From Candidatus Methanomethylicaceae archaeon (lineage in GTDB: Archaea > Thermoproteota > Methanomethylicia > Methanomethylicales > Methanomethylicaceae), in assembly GCA_015660995.1 (NCBI GenBank), contig JACTUC010000011.1, positions 1 to 60,223 on the forward strand: a stretch of 60,223 nucleotides of DNA. The letters are read 5' to 3'. Positions 33,228 through 40,481 of this stretch are shown piece after piece. Within the stretch, counting starts at the first letter, position 1. Every line of letters starts with the position of its first letter. The notes under the pieces are model-generated. The model saw only the letters and a program-made list of their open reading frames with translations, ran no database searches and was not told where the DNA came from. The position numbers and the translations under genes are program-made.

Positions 33228-34094
33228 ATGCCTTTGCCAAACCCTTCATCAATTATAACCATGCTGCCGCTGGAGGAGATTCATCCGCATGAGGAGTACG
33301 ATCCTCAGATCCTTCTCAAGATAACAAATTCACTACTGACTGAGGAAGCTGTTCACGATCCTCTCCTCGTCAGCTCTGACAACTTTGTAATCTTGGATGG
33401 GACCCACCGCTACTGGGCGCTGGCACGCTTGGGGTGCAAATCGGTGCCCGTCGCCATATATGACTACAACACCAACCAGGTTGACATCGGTTGCTGGTAC
33501 AGGTGCCTGGACAAGGCGCCAGACCTCAACTTACCCAGCTTTGTCCGCGGTGGGAAGATCTCAAAGCGGGAGGGGCTCAGGGCTGTACGGGAGAGGAAGG
33601 CGCTCTTTGCAATGGTATACGAAGACTCCTCCTACGCAGCCATCTCGGAAAGTTTTGACATATTCGAGGCCTATAGCCTGCTCTCATTCTTTGAGCAGGG
33701 GTTAAGGGGCAGAGGCCACAAGCTTACCTATGCCACCGAGAATGATGCAATGGCGAAGCTGGAAGCCGGCGAGATCGGTGCGATACTGGCCTCGCCCCCC
33801 ATTAGGAAAGAAGAGGTGGTTCTGGCTGGGACAACCGGCAGACTCTTCCCGCTTAAGTCTTCGAGGCATATTATTAACTCCCGCCCAATCGGGCTCAACG
33901 TTCCCCTGGAATGGCTTTGCCAAGGCGCGAAAAGCTCGGAGAAGAGATTGAAAAGCCTAATCTCTCGAGGAACGTTTAGGCACCTTCCATCTGGATCCGT
34001 CGTCAACGAGAGGCGGTATGAGGAGGAGGTTTATATCTTTGAACTAGGAAGCTTTGGAGGGGGTCATGACTCTGGGGATCGCGATAAAGGTTAG
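33228..34094 (+). CDS. SerK-like (ParB/Srx-fold) free serine kinase
   Basis: The 288-residue protein has a ParB/Srx-fold N-terminus. E22 in H-P-H-E22 corresponds, by recollection, to catalytic Glu30 of Thermococcus SerK, and D57-G-T-H60-R61 corresponds to its D-G-H-H-R. The C-terminal K-S-S-R-H-I-I-N and L-N-V-P-L-E-W-L match the SerK end. SerK makes O-phosphoserine from serine and ADP or ATP for cysteine synthesis; the substrate here is inferred. GGAGAG lies six bases before ATG 33228. The tail overlaps the MoaD-like gene by 29 bases, so it heads a plus-strand operon. Confidence 0.65.
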   Translation: MPLPNPSSIITMLPLEEIHPHEEYDPQILLKITNSLLTEEAVHDPLLVSSDNFVILDGTHRYWALARLGCKSVPVAIYDYNTNQVDIGCWYRCLDKAPDLNLPSFVRGGKISKREGLRAVRERKALFAMVYEDSSYAAISESFDIFEAYSLLSFFEQGLRGRGHKLTYATENDAMAKLEAGEIGAILASPPIRKEEVVLAGTTGRLFPLKSSRHIINSRPIGLNVPLEWLCQGAKSSEKRLKSLISRGTFRHLPSGSVVNERRYEEEVYIFELGSFGGGHDSGDRDKG

Positions 34095-34356
34095 GTACCT
34101 TGCAGTCCTAAAGGGGCTATCCGATGCTCCAGAGAAGAAAGTGGACCTGAAGGGCAAGACCCTGGCAGACCTCATGGCCCGCCTGAATCGTTCTGAGAGC
34201 GACAAGCTCAAGTCGAGGCTCTTTGCCAATGGCGTGATCCGGCCCGACGTAATCACATTTATTAACGATGTCGAATCCTCACTTATAGGTGGGATGAGAG
34301 CCGAACTCAAAGAAGGGGACGAGGTCACGTTCCTGCCGTCGGTACATGGCGGTTAG
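34066..34356 (+). CDS. MoaD/ThiS/SAMP-like ubiquitin-fold protein ending in Gly-Gly
   Basis: From ATG 34066, after GGAGGGGG (34056-34063), the protein has 96 residues. It begins with a beta-hairpin I-K-V-R-Y-L-A-V-L-K-G-L, has E-G-D-E-V-T-F-L-P-S-V-H-G-G at the end, and the stop follows the Gly-Gly directly. This is the form of a sulfur carrier (MoaD-like, molybdopterin synthase small subunit) or a SAMP protein modifier in archaea. No E1-like or MoaE gene is in the window, so the pathway is open. The context (SerK-like, PRTase, Cgi121) hints at tRNA thiolation or modification, but this is inference. Confidence 0.8.
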   Translation: MTLGIAIKVRYLAVLKGLSDAPEKKVDLKGKTLADLMARLNRSESDKLKSRLFANGVIRPDVITFINDVESSLIGGMRAELKEGDEVTFLPSVHGG

Positions 34357-34368
34357 GTGGGCACGAAC

Positions 34369-34959
34369 ATGAAGATCCTTGCAGTTACTTGGGACGACAT
34401 ACAGAGCTCCTTGCTCACGCTTGCGGACAAGATCAACGAGAGCGACTATTCCCCCGAGATGATCGTCGGCATAGCTAGGGGCGGCTGGGTGGTTGGGCGG
34501 ATCCTATCCGACCTGCTCAACGTCAAGGATCTTGCCTCTATTAAGATCGAATTCTACAAAGGTGTAGACGACAAGGGCAGGACCCCGAAGATAACCCAAC
34601 CCATATCAGAGTCTCCAAAGGGGAAGTTGGTGCTTGTAGCTGACGACGTTGCTGATACTGGTGAGAGCCTTATGCTTGCGAAGCGGCACATTATGGATCA
34701 GGGTGCACGATCCTTAAGGATCGCGACTATCCACCTCAAGCCGTGGTCCAAGATAATCCCCGATTACTACGTGAGCACCACCGACAATTGGGTGGTTTAC
34801 CCTTGGGAGATAAGAGAAACTCTTGAACACCTCATAGCTATTTGGAAGGCCGAGACAACAGACCCCTCTGACCTGAAGCAGAGACTGGTTTCAACAGGCA
34901 TATCAGCAGACCTTGTCGAAAGGTACCTGAACGGGAAAAACTCGGAGAGAAGGGTGTAA
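34369..34959 (+). CDS. Phosphoribosyltransferase
   Basis: From ATG 34369 the protein has 196 residues (GTG 34357 possible). It has the PRPP-binding motif V-L-V-A-D-D-V-A-D-T-G-E-S and V-G-I-A-R-G-G-W-V-V-G-R, typical of xanthine-guanine/hypoxanthine-type phosphoribosyltransferases, which attach bases to PRPP. The C-terminal W-V-V-Y-P-W-E resembles the XPRT/Gpt-like group. The base is not determined. It overlaps Cgi121 by one base (TAATG), so translation is probably coupled, in the SerK-MoaD-PRT-Cgi121 operon. Confidence 0.85.
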   Translation: MKILAVTWDDIQSSLLTLADKINESDYSPEMIVGIARGGWVVGRILSDLLNVKDLASIKIEFYKGVDDKGRTPKITQPISESPKGKLVLVADDVADTGESLMLAKRHIMDQGARSLRIATIHLKPWSKIIPDYYVSTTDNWVVYPWEIRETLEHLIAIWKAETTDPSDLKQRLVSTGISADLVERYLNGKNSERRV

Positions 34960-35525
34960 TGCCTGTCCTCGATCTGGGAGAAGGCTTCGAGCTCAGGCAC
35001 CTGTTCGTAGCAGGGATCAGACCCAAAAACCCTGGTGCATTTCAGGAAGCGATCAAGATGATCTCATCTTTTCCAGGTGTGAGTGCCCAGCTGCTTGACG
35101 CAAGATCAGTTGCAGGGCAAGAGCACATTGCCACAGCAGCTCTACTTGCTGCAAGGGCTTGGTCAGAGAAGAGAAACACTTCCCACACTCCCGCAACGGA
35201 GGTGCTGCTCTATGCATCAGGGAAGAGGCAGATCAAGGAAGCCATAGCAGGCTTCGGGGTAACAGCTCGCTCGAAGGGCTGGATAGTAATCGCTCTCTCC
35301 GGCTCAACGTCAAGGCTCGCCTCATTCTCCAATAAGCTCGGACAGATCGGAATAACGGATAACACGTTGCTCGAGCTAACAGGCGACAAGGTCGCAACCA
35401 TAATTAAGAAATTTGGGATATCCAAAGAAGAGATATCTCTTGTTGAACCCCTCTTCCGCTCGACTATCAAAGCTCTGCAGTCACTGGTCATGGAGAGAGT
35501 GGCGATCTCAGAGGTCTACCGCTAG
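34959..35525 (+). CDS. cgi121: KEOPS complex subunit Cgi121
   Basis: The 188-residue protein matches Cgi121: A-R-S-V-A-G-Q-E-H-I-A-T-A-A-L-L-A-A-R-A-W and the signature E-V-L-L-Y-A-S-G-K-R-Q-I-K-E-A-I-A-G-F-G-V. Cgi121 activates Bud32 in the KEOPS complex, which places threonylcarbamoyl on A37 of ANN-reading tRNAs (t6A). The TsaC/Sua5 gene that makes its substrate sits nearby on the opposite strand (36048-36707); Kae1, Bud32 and Pcc1 are not in the window. It is translated from ATG 34959, overlapping the PRTase stop. Confidence 0.85.
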   Translation: MPVLDLGEGFELRHLFVAGIRPKNPGAFQEAIKMISSFPGVSAQLLDARSVAGQEHIATAALLAARAWSEKRNTSHTPATEVLLYASGKRQIKEAIAGFGVTARSKGWIVIALSGSTSRLASFSNKLGQIGITDNTLLELTGDKVATIIKKFGISKEEISLVEPLFRSTIKALQSLVMERVAISEVYR

Positions 35526-36055
35526 ACATCCATCGCTTTCTCCTGCAGCTTCGTCACTGACAGTATCTCGTCCTCGTGCAAAACCGAGACGCCCGCTACG
35601 TCATCGATGATTTCGATCTGCACTATCCAGTCAGGTTTCTCCAAGTCAACCTTCCTGACAACCACAGACGCAGCCTCCTTGATTATCTCCGCCGTCCTTA
35701 GGTCCGATCCCCTCTTGCTAACAGAAATCTTGAAACTGGATCCAGCTGGTATCGCTCCAGAGAGCTCCCCCACAGCCTCCTTTATCTTCACGACGTCAGC
35801 TTGCACGATCTTCTGGACAGGGACGAGCTTGAGCATGAACCTCAAGTCCCATGGGTCCTCCTCCACCAGAGGCCTGATCTTCCTTACCAGCTCGACTGGG
35901 TCGCCCTCCGCCGTGCCTGCAATAAGGCCCGGATACCAGGTCTTCCTCAACCTGACATCGGGCCCCCCTGCTTCGTCAACGAGCATGACGAGCTCCCTGA
36001 TGCAGGCCCTCTCGTTACCCCTCTGCGTTGTGACCACAAGATTGAAATTATGCAA
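35522..36055 (-). CDS. THUMP domain protein (TAN1-like)
   Basis: The 177-residue protein has a THUMP pattern: N-L-V-V-T-T-Q-R-G-N-E-R-A-C-I-R-E-L near the start, F-M-L-K-L-V-P-V-Q-K-I-V-Q-A, S-F-K-I-S-V-S-K-R-G-S-D-L, and V-D-L-E-K-P-D-W-I-V-Q-I-E-I-I. The arrangement recalls the tRNA acetyltransferase partner Tan1, which binds tRNA for N4-acetylcytidine formation. No catalytic domain is present. It overlaps TsaC by 8 bases (35522-36055, 36048-36707), so they are cotranscribed. Function inferred: tRNA binding. Confidence 0.8.
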   Translation of the reverse strand: MHNFNLVVTTQRGNERACIRELVMLVDEAGGPDVRLRKTWYPGLIAGTAEGDPVELVRKIRPLVEEDPWDLRFMLKLVPVQKIVQADVVKIKEAVGELSGAIPAGSSFKISVSKRGSDLRTAEIIKEAASVVVRKVDLEKPDWIVQIEIIDDVAGVSVLHEDEILSVTKLQEKAMDV

Positions 36056-36707
36056 CTGTTACTTCCCCCCTAATGCCTGCCTTGAGAAGGCTCTCCCTAA
36101 TAACTTCGGTCCTGACCGCTCCCTCCCTCAAGATCCTCACCGATGGGCTAGCGCGCTTTGTAACTACCTCGACAACCGTTGAGGAGACCCCCAATGTCGA
36201 ACCTCCCCCGTCCACAATTACGTCGGCTCCGCGTACCAGCCGCGGATCAAGCTCCCCCACATTCTTGGCTGGCTGCCCTCCCGCGACGTTTGCGCTGGTC
36301 CCTATCAGCGCCCCCCCGGATGCCACGATTATCCTCAGCGCCAGTTCGTGGTTGGGCATCCTCACGCCGAGCTTACCACTCCCAGCAGTGAGTTGTGGCG
36401 GGAGACCTTCCTTCACCCTCAAAACCACCGTGAGGGCGCCGGGCCAGAATATCTCCATCAATGTAACTCCAAGCCTATCCACATCAACGAGCCTTCTGGC
36501 AGCTTCCAGATCAGAGACGAGAACCGGCATTGGTTTCTCATCTCTCATCTTAATCTCGAATATCCTTTTCACAACCACCGCGTTGAATGGGTCGCCGCCG
36601 ATGCCGTAAACGGTGTCTGTTGGGTAGATGATCACGCCCCCCTCCCTCACAGCCTCCCCCACCCGCTGTATCCTCGCGACATCGCACGGAGCCATCTTGA
36701 TCCTCAT
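36048..36707 (-). CDS. L-threonylcarbamoyladenylate synthase (TsaC/Sua5, YrdC type)
   Basis: The 219-residue protein is a YrdC domain: G-G-V-I-I-Y-P-T-D-T-V-Y-G-I-G, K-R-I-F-E-I-K-M-R-D-E-K-P-M-P-V-L, W-P-G-A-L-T-V-V-L, S-G-K-L-G-V-R-M-P and G-T-S-A-N-V-A-G-G. It condenses threonine, bicarbonate and ATP to the intermediate used by KEOPS for t6A. Its length means it lacks the C-terminal Sua5 domain. The frame starts at ATG 36707. The partner THUMP gene overlaps its end. Confidence 0.9.
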   Translation of the reverse strand: MRIKMAPCDVARIQRVGEAVREGGVIIYPTDTVYGIGGDPFNAVVVKRIFEIKMRDEKPMPVLVSDLEAARRLVDVDRLGVTLMEIFWPGALTVVLRVKEGLPPQLTAGSGKLGVRMPNHELALRIIVASGGALIGTSANVAGGQPAKNVGELDPRLVRGADVIVDGGGSTLGVSSTVVEVVTKRASPSVRILREGAVRTEVIRESLLKAGIRGEVTVA

Positions 36708-36806
36708 CGCACTGACCAGCCCTGCCTATAATACCATACTCATCGGTAGCCTTAAATATCCCAATCATACCGTTATCCGATCGCTCTTCTGGAGGAAAAT
36801 GCCATT

Positions 36807-36932
36807 ATGTTCTATCTTGCGCAAGAAGAAGACGAAGACTGGACAGATGAGGAAGAGGAATGGCCAGAGGACGAGGAAGAGGAAGAGTGGCCAGAGGACG
36901 AAGACGATTTCGAGGAAGAAGAAGAATGGTAA
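36807..36932 (+). CDS. Tiny ultra-acidic ORF (41 aa) upstream of the TFS-like gene
   Basis: ATG 36807 to TAA 36930-36932 gives a 41-residue product with about two-thirds Asp/Glu plus Trp-Pro-Glu repeats (E-E-E-W-P-E-D-E twice). GGAGG at 36791-36795 lies 11 bases upstream. TATA-like CTTAAATAT is at 36750-36758. A competing reading from ATG 36799 is Lys/Arg-rich and would run into the TFS-like gene, so the coding frame is not settled. If translated it would resemble acidic tails or DNA/RNA mimics; no family recognised. Confidence 0.4.
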   Translation: MFYLAQEEDEDWTDEEEEWPEDEEEEEWPEDEDDFEEEEEW

Positions 36933-36963
36933 TAGCTCCTCTATGCATGTCGGGGGTAAACTA

Positions 36964-37275
36964 GTGGAATTTTGTCCCAAGTGCGGCAAGCTTCTCATAC
37001 CTACAAAGAAGGAAGGAAAGATATTCCTGCTTTGCAGGAACTGCAGCTATGAAAAGCCTGCCAGCGAGTCCAAGGGCTACAAGATCGTCCAACCCGTGGA
37101 CGAGGGGAAGAGGAGGAAGACGCTGGTGGTGGAGGAGCCGCAGATTAAGAAGGGAAAGAAAAAGACAGAAGAGGAACGCGAGCTCATGGCCGATTACTAC
37201 GAGGTCTTCCTTGAGAACTTCCAGGAAGAGGGTGGGGAAGAGGAAGGCTCATCAGAAGAGAACGAGATGGAATAA
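36964..37275 (+). CDS. TFS/RPB9-like protein lacking the C-terminal zinc ribbon
   Basis: From GTG 36964, 7 bases after GGGGGT, the product has 103 residues and starts (M)E-F-C-P-K-C-G-K-L-L, as in transcription factor S. The N-terminal zinc ribbon (C-x2-C, C-x2-C within residues 4-34) and a linker with L-V-V-E-E are present. The C-terminal TFIIS-type ribbon, with its acidic transcript-cleavage hairpin, is missing; instead the protein ends in a K-rich then E-rich tail. It could bind RNA polymerase without cleavage activity. A longer reading from ATG 36799 is Lys-rich. It lies 24 bases before the ABCE1 start. Confidence 0.7.
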   Translation: MEFCPKCGKLLIPTKKEGKIFLLCRNCSYEKPASESKGYKIVQPVDEGKRRKTLVVEEPQIKKGKKKTEEERELMADYYEVFLENFQEEGGEEEGSSEENEME

Positions 37276-37299
37276 GTCCCCCTCTGCCGGGTGATGCAC

Positions 37300-39102
37300 G
37301 TGGTTAGGATAGTAGTGTTGGATGCGGATTTTTGCAAACCCGGTGACTGTAGCAAGGAGTGCATACGCTTCTGCCCCATCGTAAGAACAGGCACCGAGGC
37401 AATCAAGTACGATCCATCCATGACTGTTCCAATAATTGCTGAAACCCTGTGCACTGGCTGCGCCATATGTGTAAAGAAGTGCCCCTACCGCGCTCTGAAG
37501 GTGGTAAACCTTCCAGATGAGCTTGAAGAGCTCTGCGTCCACAGATACGGTCCTAATACCTTCAAACTCTATCGCCTCCCAGTTCCAAGGGAAGGAATGG
37601 TAGTCGGCCTGCTCGGACCAAACGGAGCCGGCAAGTCCACCTCGCTGAAGATTCTGAGCGGGGAGATCATGCCCAACCTGGGCCTTTACGACGCCCCTCC
37701 CGACTGGAAATCGATCCTCAAGTTCTACAGGGGGTCGGAGCTCCATGAGTACTTCAGGAAGCTCTCTGAGAACAAGCTGCACGTAGTCACGAAGCCACAG
37801 TACATTGACGAAGCGCCAAAGAGGATAACCGGTACCGTCCGCGAGATCCTCTCGAAGATTGACGAGAGGAGGGCAATCGGCGAAGTCTCGGACATGCTCT
37901 CGCTGGGTGCCATATGGGACAAAGACATTCACGCGCTCAGTGGCGGTGAGCTCCAGAGGATGGCTATCGCCGCAGTCGCACTGAGGGAGGCTGACGTCTA
38001 CATCTTTGACGAGCCATCCAGCTACCTCGATGTGTACCAGAGAATGCGGATGGCAGCCCTGGTCCAGAGCCTAGCAAAGGCTTCGAAATACGTCATGGTG
38101 GCGGAGCATGATCTGGCGGTGCTTGACTACATATCCGACCAGATAGCACTCTTCTATGGCAACCCCGGTGTCTACGGCATAGTGTCCAAGCCCCATGGTG
38201 TCCGCGTAGGCATCAATATTTACATCAACGGCTACATTCCGGACGAGAACGTTCGCTTCAGGCCATACGCCATAAAGTTCCACCTTTCACCTGCCCCCAC
38301 CGAGTGGAGATCCGAGGATGTTCTGCTCAAGTGGCCTAACTTCACGAAGGTGCTTGGCGACTTCACACTCAAGGCGAAAACAGGTGAGATCCACAGAGGG
38401 GAGGTCGTTGGGATAGTTGGCGCCAATGGAACCGGCAAGACGACCTTCATAAAGGTAATAGCTGGTATCACCAAGCCCACTACCGGCAAGATCGCTGAGG
38501 GTGGGATCAAAGTGAGCTACAAGCCACAGTACATTGTGCCAAACACAGACAGATCTCTTCGAGAGATACTGAACTCCATAAGCCCCGCCCTCCTTGCAGA
38601 CCCCTGGCACAATGAAGAAATATACACCCCCCTCGATGTGGCACCCCTGCTGGACAGGGCAGCCAACTCGCTCAGTGGCGGTGAGCTCCAGAGGATAGCT
38701 GTAGCCACATGCCTTTCCCGCGAAGCAAAGATCTACCTGCTGGACGAGCCCACTGCACACCTCGACGTTGAGCATAGGCTTGCAGTCTCGAAGTCCGTGC
38801 GCAAGGTGGCTGAGAAGATTGGCTCCGCAGCCTTCGTGGTCGAGCACGACATCGTCGCCAACGACCTGCTTGCCGATAGCGTGATGGTCTTCTCTGGCGA
38901 GCCCGGTAGGTCAGGTGTTGCCCATCCGCCACAGGGCCTGAGAAAGGGCATGAACCAGTTCCTCAAGGGGCTCGGCATAACCTTCAGGCGTGACCCTGAC
39001 ACCAGCAGGCCAAGGGTAAACAAGAAGGACTCATGGCTGGACAGGTACCAGAAAGAGATCAACGAGTACTACTACGCCGAGGTCGGCGGCGAAGAAGACT
39101 AA
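37300..39102 (+). CDS. ABCE1/RLI ribosome-recycling ATPase
   Basis: From GTG 37300 the product has 600 residues and starts M-V-R-I-V-V-L-D, matching archaeal ABCE1; ATG 37294 is an alternative. It has the N-terminal 2x[4Fe-4S] domain with C-x4-C-x3-C-x3-C-P and C-x2-C-x2-C-x3-C-P; NBD1 Walker A G-P-N-G-A-G-K-S and signature L-S-G-G-E-L-Q-R-M; NBD2 Walker A G-A-N-G-T-G-K-T and signature L-S-G-G-E-L-Q-R-I. ABCE1 splits the ribosome after termination with aRF1/Pelota. It follows the TFS-like gene closely. Confidence 0.97.
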   Translation: MVRIVVLDADFCKPGDCSKECIRFCPIVRTGTEAIKYDPSMTVPIIAETLCTGCAICVKKCPYRALKVVNLPDELEELCVHRYGPNTFKLYRLPVPREGMVVGLLGPNGAGKSTSLKILSGEIMPNLGLYDAPPDWKSILKFYRGSELHEYFRKLSENKLHVVTKPQYIDEAPKRITGTVREILSKIDERRAIGEVSDMLSLGAIWDKDIHALSGGELQRMAIAAVALREADVYIFDEPSSYLDVYQRMRMAALVQSLAKASKYVMVAEHDLAVLDYISDQIALFYGNPGVYGIVSKPHGVRVGINIYINGYIPDENVRFRPYAIKFHLSPAPTEWRSEDVLLKWPNFTKVLGDFTLKAKTGEIHRGEVVGIVGANGTGKTTFIKVIAGITKPTTGKIAEGGIKVSYKPQYIVPNTDRSLREILNSISPALLADPWHNEEIYTPLDVAPLLDRAANSLSGGELQRIAVATCLSREAKIYLLDEPTAHLDVEHRLAVSKSVRKVAEKIGSAAFVVEHDIVANDLLADSVMVFSGEPGRSGVAHPPQGLRKGMNQFLKGLGITFRRDPDTSRPRVNKKDSWLDRYQKEINEYYYAEVGGEED

Positions 39103-39157
39103 ATTAGTGCGATATTTTTATAAGCGAAATTCTGCATGTCCTTCGTGAGGTTTGTAA

Positions 39158-40018
39158 ATGATCCGGCTTGTTCTGATGATGACAGTCCTATCCGCACTGT
39201 TCGTGGGGGTAGGCTATGTCATCGGCTTGTTCTTCGGGGACCCTGAGCTTTGGGCCTTGGGGGCGCTGGTCATTGCATTGCTCCTAAATGCCTTCTCGTA
39301 TCTCTTCAGCGACAAGATAGCGCTCTCCATGTCCCACGCAAAGATAGTCAGCGAGAGCGAGCAGCCTACGCTCTATCGCATAGTCTCTTCGCTTGCAGCC
39401 AGCGCTGGGCTACCTACGCCAAAGGTTGCAATAATCAATTCACCCGCACCTAACGCCTTCGCCACTGGCAGAGGACCAAACAATTCAGTGGTTGCAGTAA
39501 CGACAGGATTGATGGGAATTGTTAATGAAAACGAGCTCGAGGCAGTCCTCAGCCATGAAATATCCCACGTAAAGCACAAGGACGTACTGATAGCATCAGT
39601 CGCCGCCACCATAGCTGCCGCAATAAGCTACTTGGCACTGGCGGGCAGATTCGGCGCTTTCTTCGGTAACAGCAAGAATAACAATGCAGGCATCCTTGCG
39701 CTGGTTGTCAGCTTCTTGGCGCCCTTAGCAGCTATGCTCGTTCAGACAGCAATATCGAGGGACAGGGAGTATGGCGCGGATAGGGAAGGGGCGATGCTCA
39801 GCAGGAAGCCTTTGGCTCTTGCGAGTGCCCTCGGTAAGATAGAGCGTGCTGCAAAGAGTGGCGTCAAGATGAAAGTCAATCCCACGACGAGCCCGCTATG
39901 GATTGTCAACCCCTTCCGTGGGGATGCCTTATTGGAGCTCTTCTCCACTCATCCCTTAACCTCGAAGAGAATAGACCGGCTTAAGGAAATGGCTCAGACC
40001 ACAGCAGGCATGAGTTGA
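39158..40018 (+). CDS. htpX: M48 membrane metalloprotease HtpX
   Basis: The 286-residue protein has two N-terminal transmembrane segments (about residues 5-50), the zinc motif H133-E134-x2-H137 (L-S-H-E-I-S-H-V-K-H-K-D-V), a further hydrophobic pair (about residues 145-205) and the third-ligand region S-R-D-R-E-Y-G-A-D. HtpX degrades damaged membrane proteins. The protein is typical in length. It follows ABCE1 by 55 bases and may share a transcript with the DUF2116 gene 19 bases downstream. Confidence 0.95.
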   Translation: MIRLVLMMTVLSALFVGVGYVIGLFFGDPELWALGALVIALLLNAFSYLFSDKIALSMSHAKIVSESEQPTLYRIVSSLAASAGLPTPKVAIINSPAPNAFATGRGPNNSVVAVTTGLMGIVNENELEAVLSHEISHVKHKDVLIASVAATIAAAISYLALAGRFGAFFGNSKNNNAGILALVVSFLAPLAAMLVQTAISRDREYGADREGAMLSRKPLALASALGKIERAAKSGVKMKVNPTTSPLWIVNPFRGDALLELFSTHPLTSKRIDRLKEMAQTTAGMS

Positions 40019-40036
40019 TACTGGAGCTGAAACTAG

Positions 40037-40267
40037 GTGTCGGGAACAGAGAAGGCAAGGAGACCGTACATATTCCCCCACAGGCACTGCCTGTACTGCG
40101 GAAGGATGATAGAGGTACAGGGAAGGAGTTACTGCCTCAAGTGCAAACCAGAGTACCAGAAGGAGCAGTCTAAAATAGGCCGGTCCAACAAGATGCTGAA
40201 GCTTCTGATTGCCTATGCGATCGGAGTAATCGTCATTTTCGCCGTGCTCTTGATATACATACGTTAA
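40037..40267 (+). CDS. DUF2116-like zinc-ribbon protein with one transmembrane segment
   Basis: The 76-residue protein starts at GTG 40037. Its N-terminal part holds a zinc ribbon (H-C-L-Y-C-G-R-M-I-E and Y-C-L-K-C-K) and its C-terminal part one transmembrane segment (L-L-I-A-Y-A-I-G-V-I-V-I-F-A-V-L-L-I-Y-I). This is the layout of DUF2116 proteins, tail-anchored zinc ribbons of unknown function. It is 19 bases downstream of htpX; a membrane-quality-control link is speculation. Confidence 0.75.
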   Translation: MSGTEKARRPYIFPHRHCLYCGRMIEVQGRSYCLKCKPEYQKEQSKIGRSNKMLKLLIAYAIGVIVIFAVLLIYIR

Positions 40268-40300
40268 TCTTTCATAGAGCTTTTTACTAATAGTGCAAAG

Positions 40301-40389
40301 GGGTCCGTGGCCCAGTCTGGATCAGGGCGCCGGCCTCCGGAGGCGACGGAGAAAGCCGGTGGTCGAGGGTTCAAATCCCTCCGGACCCG
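40301..40389 (+). tRNA. tRNA-Arg(CCG) with short canonical-position intron
   Basis: Acceptor GGGTCCG/CGGACCC, D stem GCCC/GGGC, T arm GAGGG-TTCAAAT-CCCTC, anticodon stem CCGGC/GCCGG and discriminator G (40389) fold well. Between the anticodon stem halves there are 20 bases rather than 7. Removing 13 bases (40341-40353) restores loop CTCCGGA with anticodon CCG, so the intron follows position 37. CTCCG/CGGAG pairing (40335-40339 with 40347-40351) provides the splice-recognition helix. The CCA is not encoded. Confidence 0.9.
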
Positions 40390-40427
40390 CTTTTAATCCT
40401 GAAATCTTTTTTATTATATAAAAAACT

Positions 40428-40443
40428 ATATCGTATCCGATAT
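40428..40443. promoter_or_regulatory. Palindrome at the PadR promoter (candidate operator)
   Basis: ATATCG (40428-40433) and CGATAT (40438-40443) form a perfect inverted repeat around TATC. It lies directly upstream of a TATA-like TTTATAT (40445-40451), some 30 bases before the TTG start of the padR gene at 40482. PadR proteins usually repress their own operon with an exporter, so autoregulation is likely. The repeat is seen; the role is inferred. Confidence 0.5.
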
Positions 40444-40481
40444 GTTTATATCCCAATACTGTAATCTATGGTCGACCAAAA

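Noticed and set aside
36628-36963. Lys/Arg-rich N-terminal extension of the TFS-like protein starting at ATG 36628 or 36799
   Set aside because: The homologous start is at the first Cys pair (E-F-C-P-K-C); GTG 36964 has a ribosome site, and the upstream part covers the divergent TsaC start and promoter. Kept only as the competing reading in the findings.
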